A stretch of DNA of 12,167 nucleotides, taken from contig AWOC01000028.1 in assembly GCA_000494185.1 (NCBI GenBank), forward strand, positions 1-12,167, in the 5' to 3' direction. Shown here in pieces: positions 1-7,628 of the stretch. Position 1 is the first letter of the stretch, and the number at the start of each line of letters is the position of its first letter. Under the pieces are notes generated by a model. It did no database searches, was not told the DNA's origin, and saw only the letters and a program-made list of their open reading frames with translations. Both the position numbers and the translations under genes were made by a program. The DNA comes from Candidatus Calditenuaceae archaeon JGI OTU-3. Its GTDB lineage: Archaea; Thermoproteota; Nitrososphaeria_A; Caldarchaeales; Calditenuaceae.

Positions 1-2000
1 AGGAGCAGCAAAGACAGATGACAATAAAGGCTGCGAACGTCAGCCTCTACTATGAGCTGGATAAACCATACATCATCAACATGATCGATACACCGGGACA
101 CGTAGACTTCTCAGGGAGAGTTACGCGCGCTTTGAGGGCGATCGATGGGGCAGTAGTAGTCGTCGACAGCGTCGAGGGCGTCATGACGCAGACAGAGACC
201 GTGATAAGACAGGCCTTGTCAGAGAGGGTGAAGCCTGTCCTATACATCAACAAGATTGACAGGCTTATAAAGGAGCTCAAGCTGACCCCCGAGAAAATTC
301 AGGAAACCTTGGCTAGGATCGTCACGGAGGTCAATAGGCTCATCGATATGTATGGCGAGCCTTGGATGAGGAGTGAGTGGAAGGTAAGTTTCCAGAATGG
401 GAGCATCGCGCTGGGCTCAGCCAAGGATCGGTGGGGCTTCACGCTTCCGCAGGCGCAGAAGAAGGGACTCAAGTTTAGCGACGTGATTAAGGCCTTTGCA
501 GCTTCCAACATCGATTGGCTTAGGGAGAATTTCCCGCTCCACGAGGCAATACTTGAGATGGTTATTAACCATCACCCGCCTCCTCACGCGGCTCAGAAGT
601 ATCGGATACCTAAGATATGGAAAGGCCCCATAGAATCAGAGGTTGGACAGGACATGTTGGAATGCGACGAGAACGGTATCCCCGTCATGGCGGTAACGGA
701 CGTTAAGGTTGATCCAGCCGCAGGCGTCGTGGTCACGGGCCGGCTCTTCAGCGGGACGGTCTCAGACGGCGACAAGCTACTCATAGTAGGTAGAAACATC
801 GAGGCGAGAGTCCAGCAAGTAGCTGTCTATATGGGCCCAAACAGGGAGCTGATCCACACTCTCCCAGCTGGAAACATACCCGCTCTCCTCGGTATAGAGG
901 ACGCCAGGGCTGGAGACACGCTAGCGGCGGTAGAAATGGTGCCATTCGAGACCCTAAAATACGTCTCTGAGCCTGTCGTGACGGTCGCGGTCGAACCAAA
1001 GCACAGCAAAGATCTGCCCAAGCTCGTCGACTTCTTGAATAAGCTAACGATTGAGGACCCGACTTTAGTCACCGTCGTGCGGCCGGAGACAGGTGAGTAT
1101 CTGATCAGCGGCATGGGTACTCTTCACTTGGAGATAGCGTTGACCTGGATACAGAAGGCGGGCCTCGAGGTTGTCGCCGGAAAGCCGATAATACTCTATA
1201 GGGAGACCGTCAATAGTCGTGGCAGGGTCTTCGAGGGTAAGTCGCCAAACAGGCACAACAAGATCTACTTCTACGTAGAGAAACTTGATGACGAGATCGT
1301 TGAGCTGATCAGGAAGGGTGAGCTCTTCGACGAGATGGATAGGAAACAGGTGGCGAAGATCCTTAGGGATCATGGATGGGACGCTGACGAGGCAAGAAAT
1401 GTATGGACCATAGAACCTTCAGGAAACATATTGGTAGACATGACTAAGGGAGCACAATACCTGCACGAGACAAAGATGATGATTATCGGCGGTTTCCAGC
1501 GCGTCGTGCAGGAGGGACCCCTTGCGGGTGAGAGGATGAGGGGTGTAAAGGCGGTTCTTGTCAATGTGGAGCTCCACGAAGACCCGGTCCACCGTGGCTA
1601 CGCACAGATAGCCCCAGCCACTTGGCGGTCGATATATGCGAGCATACTGACCGCTGATCCAGCACTCCTTGAGCCCATACTCAAGGTTGAGGTGAAGGTC
1701 CCCTCAGACTTCATAGGCGCCGTGACATCCATCATAAGCTCGAAACGTGGCAGGATCATAGACGTGAGCCAGTCCGAGTTCGTATCAGTGGTGACGGGCG
1801 AGATACCTGCGGCGGAGAGCTACGACCTCGCAGAGCTTATGAGGGGAGCCACTATGGGGAAGGCCTTCTGGGGTACGGAGTTCTACGCGTGGAAGCCTGT
1901 CCCAGCTTCGCTCGCCGAGAAGGTCATCATGGAGATCAGGAAGCGGAAGGGGATGCCTCTACAGCTTCCTAAGCTGAGCGACTTTGTTGAAGAGGCCTAG
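1..2000 (+). CDS. fusA: Translation elongation factor 2 (aEF-2), 5' end cut by window edge
   Basis: This is the ribosomal translocase GTPase, which moves tRNA and mRNA after peptide-bond formation in the cytosol. The reading frame is open from the first base; the visible EQQRQMT matches the switch I region of archaeal EF-2, so the ATG at 18 is an internal Met and roughly 65-85 N-terminal residues, including the P-loop, lie outside the window. Counting from that Met, the G3 motif DTPGH is at residues 24-28 and the G4 motif NKID at 78-81. They are followed by the beta-barrel domain II, domain III (SGMGTLHLEI), domain IV and domain V ending SDFVEEA. The diphthamide-site His is encoded at 1590-1592 in HEDPVHRGYAQIAPA; the Tyr after HRG replaces the Pro I recall in other crenarchaeal EF-2 proteins. 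The stop TAG (1998-2000) overlaps the stop of the convergent dehydrogenase gene. Family assignment is certain. In archaea the gene is named fusA or fus. Confidence 0.97.
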   Translation, partial: EQQRQMTIKAANVSLYYELDKPYIINMIDTPGHVDFSGRVTRALRAIDGAVVVVDSVEGVMTQTETVIRQALSERVKPVLYINKIDRLIKELKLTPEKIQETLARIVTEVNRLIDMYGEPWMRSEWKVSFQNGSIALGSAKDRWGFTLPQAQKKGLKFSDVIKAFAASNIDWLRENFPLHEAILEMVINHHPPPHAAQKYRIPKIWKGPIESEVGQDMLECDENGIPVMAVTDVKVDPAAGVVVTGRLFSGTVSDGDKLLIVGRNIEARVQQVAVYMGPNRELIHTLPAGNIPALLGIEDARAGDTLAAVEMVPFETLKYVSEPVVTVAVEPKHSKDLPKLVDFLNKLTIEDPTLVTVVRPETGEYLISGMGTLHLEIALTWIQKAGLEVVAGKPIILYRETVNSRGRVFEGKSPNRHNKIYFYVEKLDDEIVELIRKGELFDEMDRKQVAKILRDHGWDADEARNVWTIEPSGNILVDMTKGAQYLHETKMMIIGGFQRVVQEGPLAGERMRGVKAVLVNVELHEDPVHRGYAQIAPATWRSIYASILTADPALLEPILKVEVKVPSDFIGAVTSIISSKRGRIIDVSQSEFVSVVTGEIPAAESYDLAELMRGATMGKAFWGTEFYAWKPVPASLAEKVIMEIRKRKGMPLQLPKLSDFVEEA

Positions 2001-3055
2001 GCCAGCGGCCTTGGAAACTCAACCCCAAGCCGCGCAGCCAGCTCCATCAGAGACTTGGCCGTCGCGCTATCTATCGGTATTCCCTTGGCTAGCCTATCAG
2101 CGTAGCTCTTCTCCTCCGGCTCGCCTGGCAGCAGTACCTCACTAACACCCGCCATTCTCTCAGAGGTCTTCACAACCTCGACTATCCGCTCGATCCTCGT
2201 AAAGAAACTCTCCGGCCCGATGAATAGGCCCGGGTCGATGGCCAGAATCATGAACCCGCCTTGGGTCGACGGATGCGATTTGATCTCGATGCCGCGAGGA
2301 GCGCCTATGAGGGCTGAGGTGAGGACCTCGACGAGAAGTGAGAAGGAATAGCCCTTGTAGCCCCCGAAGGGCAGGAGGGCTCCCTTAAGCGCTTCCTGAG
2401 GATCCGTGGTAGGTTTCCCGTCGCTTCCAAGAGCCACCCCCTCCGGTATGCGGGCGCCCGTCGCGGCTGCTAGGACAACCTTGAACTTGGCTACAGCGCT
2501 AGTAGCCATGTCGGCTATGATTGGTGGAGCGCCTCTACGAGGAATAGCAAAGCTTATCGGGTTGGTTCCGAAGACTTTGGTTACCCCTCCCCAGGGTGCG
2601 ACCTCCGCCGGCCCGTTTGCCAAGGCCACCGCTAATAAGCCCCTCGCGGCCAGATTGCCGGTATAGTATGCGAGCATTCCCACGTGCCCGAGGTTAACCG
2701 CTCCGACCAGCGCCAAGCCCTGGTCTCTCGTCTTCATAGCTGCCAGCTCCTCGGCCCTCTTCGCCCCGATAATCCCGAGGGCGCCTCCACAGTCAAGAAG
2801 GGCCGCTGTCGGCGACTCACTGACAACTTTGACCGACGCGCTAATAGATACGTAGCCAGCCTCGATCCCTTCGATGTAGTAGGGGATCCTGACAACCCCA
2901 TGCGAGTCTACGCCCCTAAGGTTTGCGGTCACTAGGTGGTCAGCCACCAGCCGCGCCTCATCGGGACGCAGCCCAACACGTATAAAGCATTTCTCGGCGA
3001 ACTCTTGTAGATCCTCCCTCCTGAACCTTAAAGCAGATGCGCTGTGGCTCACCAA
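1997..3055 (-). CDS. Malate/L-lactate dehydrogenase, Ldh2/MDH2 family
   Basis: This 352-aa protein belongs to the NAD(P)-dependent 2-hydroxyacid oxidoreductases of the Ldh2/YlbC/YiaK/ComC type, which are unrelated to the classical LDH/MDH Rossmann enzymes. The family signatures are in order: RGVDSHGVVRIPYY (residues 47-60, His52), NLGHVGMLAYY (121-131, catalytic-type His124), APWGGVTKVFGTNPISFAIP (153-172), the MATSAVAKFK segment (183-192) and PFGGYKGYS (229-237, with Lys234). Length is normal for the family. The substrate (malate, lactate, sulfolactate, ureidoglycolate or a sugar acid) cannot be read from sequence. The start is TTG at 3055 or the next codon, GTG at 3052. There is no Shine-Dalgarno, and the TATA box at 3081-3088 lies about 29-32 nt upstream, so a leaderless message is likely. 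The gene is convergent with EF-2, sharing its last bases, and divergent from the unknown gene at 3153. The usual Gly in ATSxxAxGK is Phe here (FKV), a minor departure. Confidence 0.93.
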   Translation of the reverse strand: MVSHSASALRFRREDLQEFAEKCFIRVGLRPDEARLVADHLVTANLRGVDSHGVVRIPYYIEGIEAGYVSISASVKVVSESPTAALLDCGGALGIIGAKRAEELAAMKTRDQGLALVGAVNLGHVGMLAYYTGNLAARGLLAVALANGPAEVAPWGGVTKVFGTNPISFAIPRRGAPPIIADMATSAVAKFKVVLAAATGARIPEGVALGSDGKPTTDPQEALKGALLPFGGYKGYSFSLLVEVLTSALIGAPRGIEIKSHPSTQGGFMILAIDPGLFIGPESFFTRIERIVEVVKTSERMAGVSEVLLPGEPEEKSYADRLAKGIPIDSATAKSLMELAARLGVEFPRPLA

Positions 3056-3080
3056 ATCAAACGATCAACCATGAGCATGG

Positions 3081-3088
3081 TATAAAAG
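3081..3088 (-). promoter_or_regulatory. TATA box of the Ldh2-type dehydrogenase gene
   Basis: On the minus strand the sequence reads CTTTTATA, preceded by GG. Its centre is about 29 nt from the TTG start and 32 nt from the GTG, which suits an archaeal promoter that gives a leaderless transcript. Confidence 0.6.
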
Positions 3089-3091
3089 CCT

Positions 3092-3101
3092 CTCCTAGGA
3101 G
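3092..3101. promoter_or_regulatory. Perfect 10-bp dyad between divergent promoters, possible operator
   Basis: CTCCTAGGAG is a perfect palindrome. It sits 3 bp upstream of the minus-strand TATA box, over the position where TFB would contact the BRE, and 9 bp before the A+T-rich element of the plus-strand gene. A dimeric regulator bound here could control one or both genes. The site is seen directly; its role is inferred. Confidence 0.35.
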
Positions 3102-3110
3102 GCGGGCTGC

Positions 3111-3120
3111 AAAAATTAAT
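3111..3120 (+). promoter_or_regulatory. Probable TATA element of the unknown gene at 3153
   Basis: AAAAATTAAT is the only A+T-rich block upstream of the plus-strand gene. It would place transcription start near 3142, leaving a leader of about 10 nt that contains GAGG (3145-3148) before the ATG. Confidence 0.4.
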
Positions 3121-3152
3121 CAACTCGGTGAGGCGTTGAGACTTGAGGCTCG

Positions 3153-3611
3153 ATGCCACTCTCCATGCCACCCAGGGTTAAGGTCTTGGAGGCCGCAGGT
3201 GCCGTAGCAGGAAATCGTGTCAGGGTGCTCAGCGACCAGCAAGCCGAGGTCAAGGCATCAGAGGGCGATAGGGTGTATAACGTTTTCCTAGATCTTGATA
3301 GAATGCTTGCTGACTCCGACGACAACGGGACAACTTATAGGAACTACGTCGGATACCCGATACTAGCCTTCATGATGGTGAAGGGGGTTTTGCCCTATGA
3401 TGAAGAGGTCGGTAGGGCACTAAAAGATGTAAAGTGGCGAACCATAAACGAGCTGTTCAAGAATTATAGGCTGGTGGAGCGGTACATTAAGGAGGAACTG
3501 AGGCGCGTAGGAGTGGCTCCCGAGCGCGTTGACAGCTACGTCGCGAGCGTTATGGAGTCTCTCGGCCGGATGAGGTTTGAGAAGCCTCAGCACGGCTCTG
3601 TCTTTCAGTGA
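3153..3611 (+). CDS. Conserved-looking small protein of unknown function
   Basis: This is a 152-aa soluble protein whose family I cannot name with confidence. Residues 8-50 look like short beta strands (VKVLEAAGAVAGNRVRVLS, VYNVFLDLDRM). Residues 62-145 are helix-rich, with the distinctive blocks TYRNYVGYPILAFMMVKG (61-78), VKWRTINELFKNYRLVE (93-109) and a charged helix followed by VAPERVDSYV (121-130). It resembles small hypothetical proteins I recall from crenarchaeal genomes, with a basic, amphipathic helical C-terminus. There is no signal peptide, membrane helix or cysteine. A stop codon at 3144-3146 rules out an upstream start; the second in-frame ATG at 3165 is an alternative. GAGG lies 4 nt before the ATG. 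The gene is divergent from the dehydrogenase, and its last 62 bp overlap the helicase gene tail to tail. Codon use and long frame retention support a real gene. Confidence 0.75.
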   Translation: MPLSMPPRVKVLEAAGAVAGNRVRVLSDQQAEVKASEGDRVYNVFLDLDRMLADSDDNGTTYRNYVGYPILAFMMVKGVLPYDEEVGRALKDVKWRTINELFKNYRLVERYIKEELRRVGVAPERVDSYVASVMESLGRMRFEKPQHGSVFQ

Positions 3612-6600
3612 GAGCCTCGCTGATCAAGTGGAGCATGTACGTCGCCCTCGCATCCTCCTCAGTGACCCTCTCAATTACTGGGCCTATCCTGTCCATGGCG
3701 CGCTGAAGCCAGTAAGGGTTAGATGGCGTGACGTCTAAGGAGGCTGCGTTCACTGCGACGTCGAGGTGGCCAAACTTTATTTCGAGCCCAACCGACCTGC
3801 AGGCCTCCATTAAGGGCACCCTCTCGCCTATCACAGCGGAGACGAGCTCGGCTGTGTCACTAATGATCCCCATCGAGGACGCTCCGACAAGCTTCGCCTT
3901 AAGCGACTTCATGCCCAGCCTCTCTACGACCGAGCCGAACGAGTCGGCCCCGTAGACAAGTATCTTGAAGCCCTCGTCTATGAGGCTTGAGAGGATTGAA
4001 GATGATTCTATGTAAGCATTATCGGGGCCTTCGGGTGTCTTCAGCCCATAGGAGCCCCTAAACCTCTCGCCGTCAAAGACTCCCAGACAGTATATCGCGA
4101 AGGAGCCGGACTGGTCTAGGTCGAAATAATTTAGGGCGAGAGAGCACAGCTTCAGGCCTCGGCTCGGCCTAGGCACCTGGATCTCTCCGAGGCGGAGCTT
4201 CAGAGTGATCCTCTCCCTCAGAAGCAGCTTCTCGAGGACCTTGCAGGCATAAAACTTCGCCGCCCCCCAGTCGAACCCCCTGCTCATCAACGCGGCGTAG
4301 GCCATCTCGTTGATGGACTCTAGGAGATAGTCGTCTAGCTCGTCGGGCTCATACCCTTCAACGAGCCTCTTTAGATTAAGCCAGTCTAGCCCCTCAACTA
4401 GCCCGGCAGCCTCCGGCTCGTGGATCGAGACGAACTTCCTGTCACCAACAACAATAACGTCATACTTGATTGTCTCGAATGGTACTCCAAGCTTGCGTCT
4501 CATAACGATCTCCGTCAGGGCCATACCAAGTCTCAGCATGGACGGGTCGTCCCCCGGGTCAGACTCCACCAAAGTGCCGTAGGTGTAGTCTGTGTAAACC
4601 CCGTTAGTTGGTGTAGGGACGGGAATGACGCGTCTCCTAGGCGAAACTATCGTTTTGCCCTCGACGGTGAAGACGTCGAGCCTGTTGCTCGTCATTATCC
4701 AGTCTATATGGTTTGGAAGCTTGACGTAGATGCCGAAGCCTTCGGGAGGCTTGACGAGGCAGTCCACCTCCGTGTGGAGCCTCCCAGAGCTATAGTCCAT
4801 GTAGACCGAGGCATGCTCCCCCCAGCGCCTCTTCACTGATTCATACTCCTCGAGTGCGAGGGACAAGGCCTCGTACTTCCTCAAGACGCTCTCAGAGAGG
4901 TCCTCGACGATAATGGCTGTGACTAGGCGGCCGGATTCCGGTCTCCTGAAGTGCTGAGTGACCATGCCGTCCGACGCGTAGTCTATGCAGCCTATCTGAA
5001 ACCTCTCAACTAGATCTACGTGTGAGATATCCTCGAGATAGGACTCCGACCCATCACGCCTCCTCCTTATCCTCTTGACGCCGATGCTCGGCGCAAACTC
5101 GTAGAAGTTCATCTTGACCCATGCCCTCTTGCCCTGAGGTGTGAGGACGTATTCCCTCATGAGGCCTAGGGCAGAGAGGAGGCCGGCCTCCTCGGCGGAG
5201 AGTTCTCTCACGCCTCCAGGCCGGGTGGCCTTGAAGAGGGCCTCCACGAGGGTGATGTACTTGTTCCGCGGGTTCAGGATAACCTTCTCTCTGACCATGG
5301 AGAGCCAGTTGATGAATGCATCAGTACCTCTCCGGAGAAGGTTATAGTCCCAGCTTGACTGTGGAATTATTACGGACTCGGTCCTCTCTATGCTCTCCCG
5401 CCTACCTTTCCGGCCCTCTTTCTGGAGGAACTCTCTTAAAGTCTCGGGCAGCCCGAGATGCACGACCCTCTTTATCATCCCTATGTCGATGCCCTGTGAG
5501 AGGGTTCTCGGAGATATGATGAGCTTCAGCTCCCCCGCCCTCGCCCTCCGCTCGATGACCTCACGCACCTCCTTGCTCACTAGATGGTGATGTGACGCCA
5601 CCCGATCCTCTCCAACGATCCCGGCTACACGTCGCCTAAGCTCTTCAGCCTTCGCGATGCTCCTCGTGAAGACTACTGTTACAGAATCGTCGTCGGCGTA
5701 TCTTGCTATCAGCTCAGCCGGGTCGGGACGCGGGTTCAGACCCTCTAGATCGAGCCCCGCAGCCCTCGCAGTCTCGAGGACCTTGTAAACGTTTCTGAGA
5801 AATAGGTCATAGTTTTCGAGAGACTCCACAACATCTCTCCCAACTCCTAGTCGCAGTATCTCGTCACGCCTGCCGCGTATCATCTCCCAAACCTTCCTTA
5901 AGTCACGCCCCAAAACGACGTAGGTAACATTCTTCGGATGGAAGGGCTTGCCCTCTACGACGACTGTTTCTCTCCCGTTTATTCCCGTGAGGAATGATGC
6001 AAGGTCTTCCGGGTTCTCGAGCATTGCTGTGAGGAAGCAAAACCTCAGAGAAGGGGCGAGCTTTGCTTTGATTATCCTACACATGGCCATCAGTATCGCC
6101 AGGCTCCGGGGCGAGTAGAAGTCGAGGTCATCCACTACCATGAGATCCAGCGACGACAGAAACTCTCTAAGCAGGGGTGGCCTTTCGCCACCGATCTTCT
6201 TGACCTCGGAGAGGAGAAAAGCCGGGTTGGTTATTACTAGTGTCGCCTCGGCAAGCTCTCTTCTAAGTCGTCTGACCCCTCCCTCCATAGCGTACTTGCT
6301 CCTCGTCGGGGCATCAATGATGGCCGCTTTGAGTCCGAGCGCCTCGCAGTATCTTCTGAGCCTAAGTATCTGGTCGTTCGACAGCGCTAGTGTGGGATAG
6401 ACTGCGAGGGTCTTTGTGCCGTGCTTGGCTGCATATGCGAACCACGCCTCTGTCTTCCCCGAGCTTGTCCCAGATCTGAGTATGAGGTTCTTCCCTTCAC
6501 TTAGCGCATGGTAGGCCTCGTATTGGTGCTTGAAGAGGCGCTTACTCGATATCTCGAGGCCGCTGTGGGCCAGAGCGGGCAGCAGGTCAGAGAAGGTGAA

Positions 6601-6687
6601 CTCGCTGGTCTCGGGCATCTCCGCGGGCTCCTCGAGGCTGTAAAACTCGTATCCCAGCTCCCTAAGAATTTCGGAGGTATCTTTCAA
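3550..6687 (-). CDS. Superfamily 2 DEAD/DEAH-type helicase, COG1205/MrfA-like, with RNase H-like C-terminus
   Basis: This 1045-aa predicted ATP-dependent nucleic-acid helicase shows the full SF2 motif set: Q-like FKHQYEAYHAL (52-62), Walker A SGTSSGKTE (72-80), Ia YPTLALSNDQ (97-106), Ib TNPAFLL (153-159), Walker B VVDDLDFY (184-191), III FLTAMLENP (218-226), IV VVFTRSIAKAEEL (338-350), V ISPRTLSQGIDIG (391-403) and VI QKEGRKGRR (422-430). The RecA pair and the NP and GIDIG motifs recall the Hrq1/MrfA (YprA, COG1205) helicases involved in DNA repair. The cysteine cluster typical of that family's C-terminus is absent. Instead residues about 850-1025 look like a YprB-type RNase H-like exonuclease fold with partly altered acidic residues. 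The catalytic Glu of DExx is Asp (D186-D187-L-D189). The start is TTG, directly preceded by a stop codon, with GTGAT 6 nt upstream and TATATA at 6723-6728. The gene overlaps its convergent neighbour by 62 bp. The helicase call is firm; subfamily and C-terminal fold are inferred. Confidence 0.92.
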   Translation of the reverse strand: MKDTSEILRELGYEFYSLEEPAEMPETSEFTFSDLLPALAHSGLEISSKRLFKHQYEAYHALSEGKNLILRSGTSSGKTEAWFAYAAKHGTKTLAVYPTLALSNDQILRLRRYCEALGLKAAIIDAPTRSKYAMEGGVRRLRRELAEATLVITNPAFLLSEVKKIGGERPPLLREFLSSLDLMVVDDLDFYSPRSLAILMAMCRIIKAKLAPSLRFCFLTAMLENPEDLASFLTGINGRETVVVEGKPFHPKNVTYVVLGRDLRKVWEMIRGRRDEILRLGVGRDVVESLENYDLFLRNVYKVLETARAAGLDLEGLNPRPDPAELIARYADDDSVTVVFTRSIAKAEELRRRVAGIVGEDRVASHHHLVSKEVREVIERRARAGELKLIISPRTLSQGIDIGMIKRVVHLGLPETLREFLQKEGRKGRRESIERTESVIIPQSSWDYNLLRRGTDAFINWLSMVREKVILNPRNKYITLVEALFKATRPGGVRELSAEEAGLLSALGLMREYVLTPQGKRAWVKMNFYEFAPSIGVKRIRRRRDGSESYLEDISHVDLVERFQIGCIDYASDGMVTQHFRRPESGRLVTAIIVEDLSESVLRKYEALSLALEEYESVKRRWGEHASVYMDYSSGRLHTEVDCLVKPPEGFGIYVKLPNHIDWIMTSNRLDVFTVEGKTIVSPRRRVIPVPTPTNGVYTDYTYGTLVESDPGDDPSMLRLGMALTEIVMRRKLGVPFETIKYDVIVVGDRKFVSIHEPEAAGLVEGLDWLNLKRLVEGYEPDELDDYLLESINEMAYAALMSRGFDWGAAKFYACKVLEKLLLRERITLKLRLGEIQVPRPSRGLKLCSLALNYFDLDQSGSFAIYCLGVFDGERFRGSYGLKTPEGPDNAYIESSSILSSLIDEGFKILVYGADSFGSVVERLGMKSLKAKLVGASSMGIISDTAELVSAVIGERVPLMEACRSVGLEIKFGHLDVAVNAASLDVTPSNPYWLQRAMDRIGPVIERVTEEDARATYMLHLISEALTERQSRAEASQTSSGRETP

Positions 6688-6722
6688 CTAATTATCACTA
6701 TGGGTAGAGCGGTGGGCCGCCG

Positions 6723-6728
6723 TATATA
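6723..6728 (-). promoter_or_regulatory. TATA box of the helicase gene
   Basis: CTATATAC on the minus strand lies in the 57-nt gap between the methyltransferase stop and the helicase start, centred about 38 nt from the TTG. It suggests the helicase has its own promoter rather than relying only on read-through. The predicted transcript would begin near 6699, just at the GTGAT Shine-Dalgarno-like element (6694-6698). Confidence 0.45.
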
Positions 6729-6744
6729 GCGCTTTAGAGCTGTC

Positions 6745-7500
6745 TTATCTCACAGGCCCGTGAAATCTGCTAGGATCGTGTCCTCGTCGAAGCTCTCCAC
6801 GCCTCCTCAGAACAAGTATGTGTAGGCCGCCCAGAAGTAGTCTTCGCGTAATTATCGGTGTGAAGTGTCTTCGCAGAAGGGATAGGAGAATAGATTCCGA
6901 AGGTAAAAGCCTATAAGTAGTGTGGATCAGACGTATTTGCCTCCAGTACCTCGTAAACGTTAGGGCGGCGAGGAAGGGAGATACAAAGCGCCAGTAGAGG
7001 TGGTGTATAGCCGCAGCCGCCGCGTTATCGGGCTTTGCGATATCCACCACTGTGAGAAGACCCTCATCCCTCATCACCGACGCTAGAGATTTTACGGCCT
7101 CCTCGAGGTCGTAGACGTCTCTCAGGGAGAAGGCCATGTAGGTCCTATCTATCGTCCTTGGGGCAAAGGGAGGATGCTCGAGCAGGCCGGCCACCCTGTC
7201 GGTATTCTCCGAGCTCATCCGTCTTTGCGAGAGCCGCAGCATCCTCTCTGAAGGATCTAGCATGACGAGGAAGTTCCTACCACCTCGGGCCAGCGACTGG
7301 ATCACAATTGATAGGGACCCATCACCGGCTCCCGCGTCCAGTATCCTCCCCACTGGGTTGCCTGCGGAGAGTACGGAGAGTCGGCGGACAAACCGGTCAA
7401 GCCCGAGGGAGATGACCCTGTTGAGCCATGGATACATGGGACCAATCTCCTCTATCCCCTCGACGACCCTCCTCCACTCTCTCCCCAGCCCACCCACCAA
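6745..7500 (-). CDS. Class I SAM-dependent methyltransferase, UbiE/MenG-like
   Basis: This 251-aa methyltransferase has an N-terminal YPWLNRVISLGLDRFVRR (residues 23-40) that parallels the MNR-S-GLDR signature of UbiE/MenG, the C-methyltransferases of menaquinone and ubiquinone synthesis. Motif I is ILDAGAGDGSLS (53-64), strand beta-2 ends VMLDPSERML (79-88), and AFSLRDVYDLEEAV (123-136) plus VVDIAKPDN (151-159) match the UbiE family blocks. The C-terminus, with a GGLHILVLRRR strand (224-234) and a basic tail, is looser. A quinone substrate is plausible because several Thermoproteales contain menaquinones, but another aromatic or lipid acceptor cannot be excluded. The frame opens at TTG 7500, followed by GTG; the true start might be slightly downstream, for example near the Met at residue 22, though residues before it look coding. 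No Shine-Dalgarno is seen. The gene is divergent from the DUF4443 regulator and lies 57 nt ahead of the helicase on the same strand. Confidence 0.85.
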   Translation of the reverse strand: MVGGLGREWRRVVEGIEEIGPMYPWLNRVISLGLDRFVRRLSVLSAGNPVGRILDAGAGDGSLSIVIQSLARGGRNFLVMLDPSERMLRLSQRRMSSENTDRVAGLLEHPPFAPRTIDRTYMAFSLRDVYDLEEAVKSLASVMRDEGLLTVVDIAKPDNAAAAAIHHLYWRFVSPFLAALTFTRYWRQIRLIHTTYRLLPSESILLSLLRRHFTPIITRRLLLGGLHILVLRRRGELRRGHDPSRFHGPVR

Positions 7501-7574
7501 AAGCAGACCATTAAAGCGCGATGGAAGAGGCTGCGCAATAAGTCTTTCGGACCCTTAGCGTCTCGGCAGCAAGC

Positions 7575-7584
7575 CTTTTTTATC
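7575..7584 (+). promoter_or_regulatory. TATA box of the DUF4443 regulator gene
   Basis: CTTTTTTATC is a strong T-rich archaeal TATA element. Transcription would begin near 7606, which excludes the TTG at 7590 as a usable start and supports the ATG at 7629. Confidence 0.55.
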
Positions 7585-7628
7585 TAACCTTGACACTTAT
7601 TCATCACAGCCTGCAGAGTGCTGGAGGT

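Noticed and set aside
2406..2935. Two plus-strand open frames inside the dehydrogenase gene
   Set aside because: Both are antisense to a well-recognised enzyme and have implausible composition.
4420..4839. 139-codon plus-strand open frame inside the helicase gene
   Set aside because: It is an antisense shadow of the helicase, with no start signals and no family resemblance; the minus-strand frame has the full set of helicase motifs.
7590..7628. TTG at 7590 as the start of the DUF4443 protein
   Set aside because: It lies only about 10 nt after the TATA box, so it would be upstream of the transcription start; the ATG at 7629 fits better.
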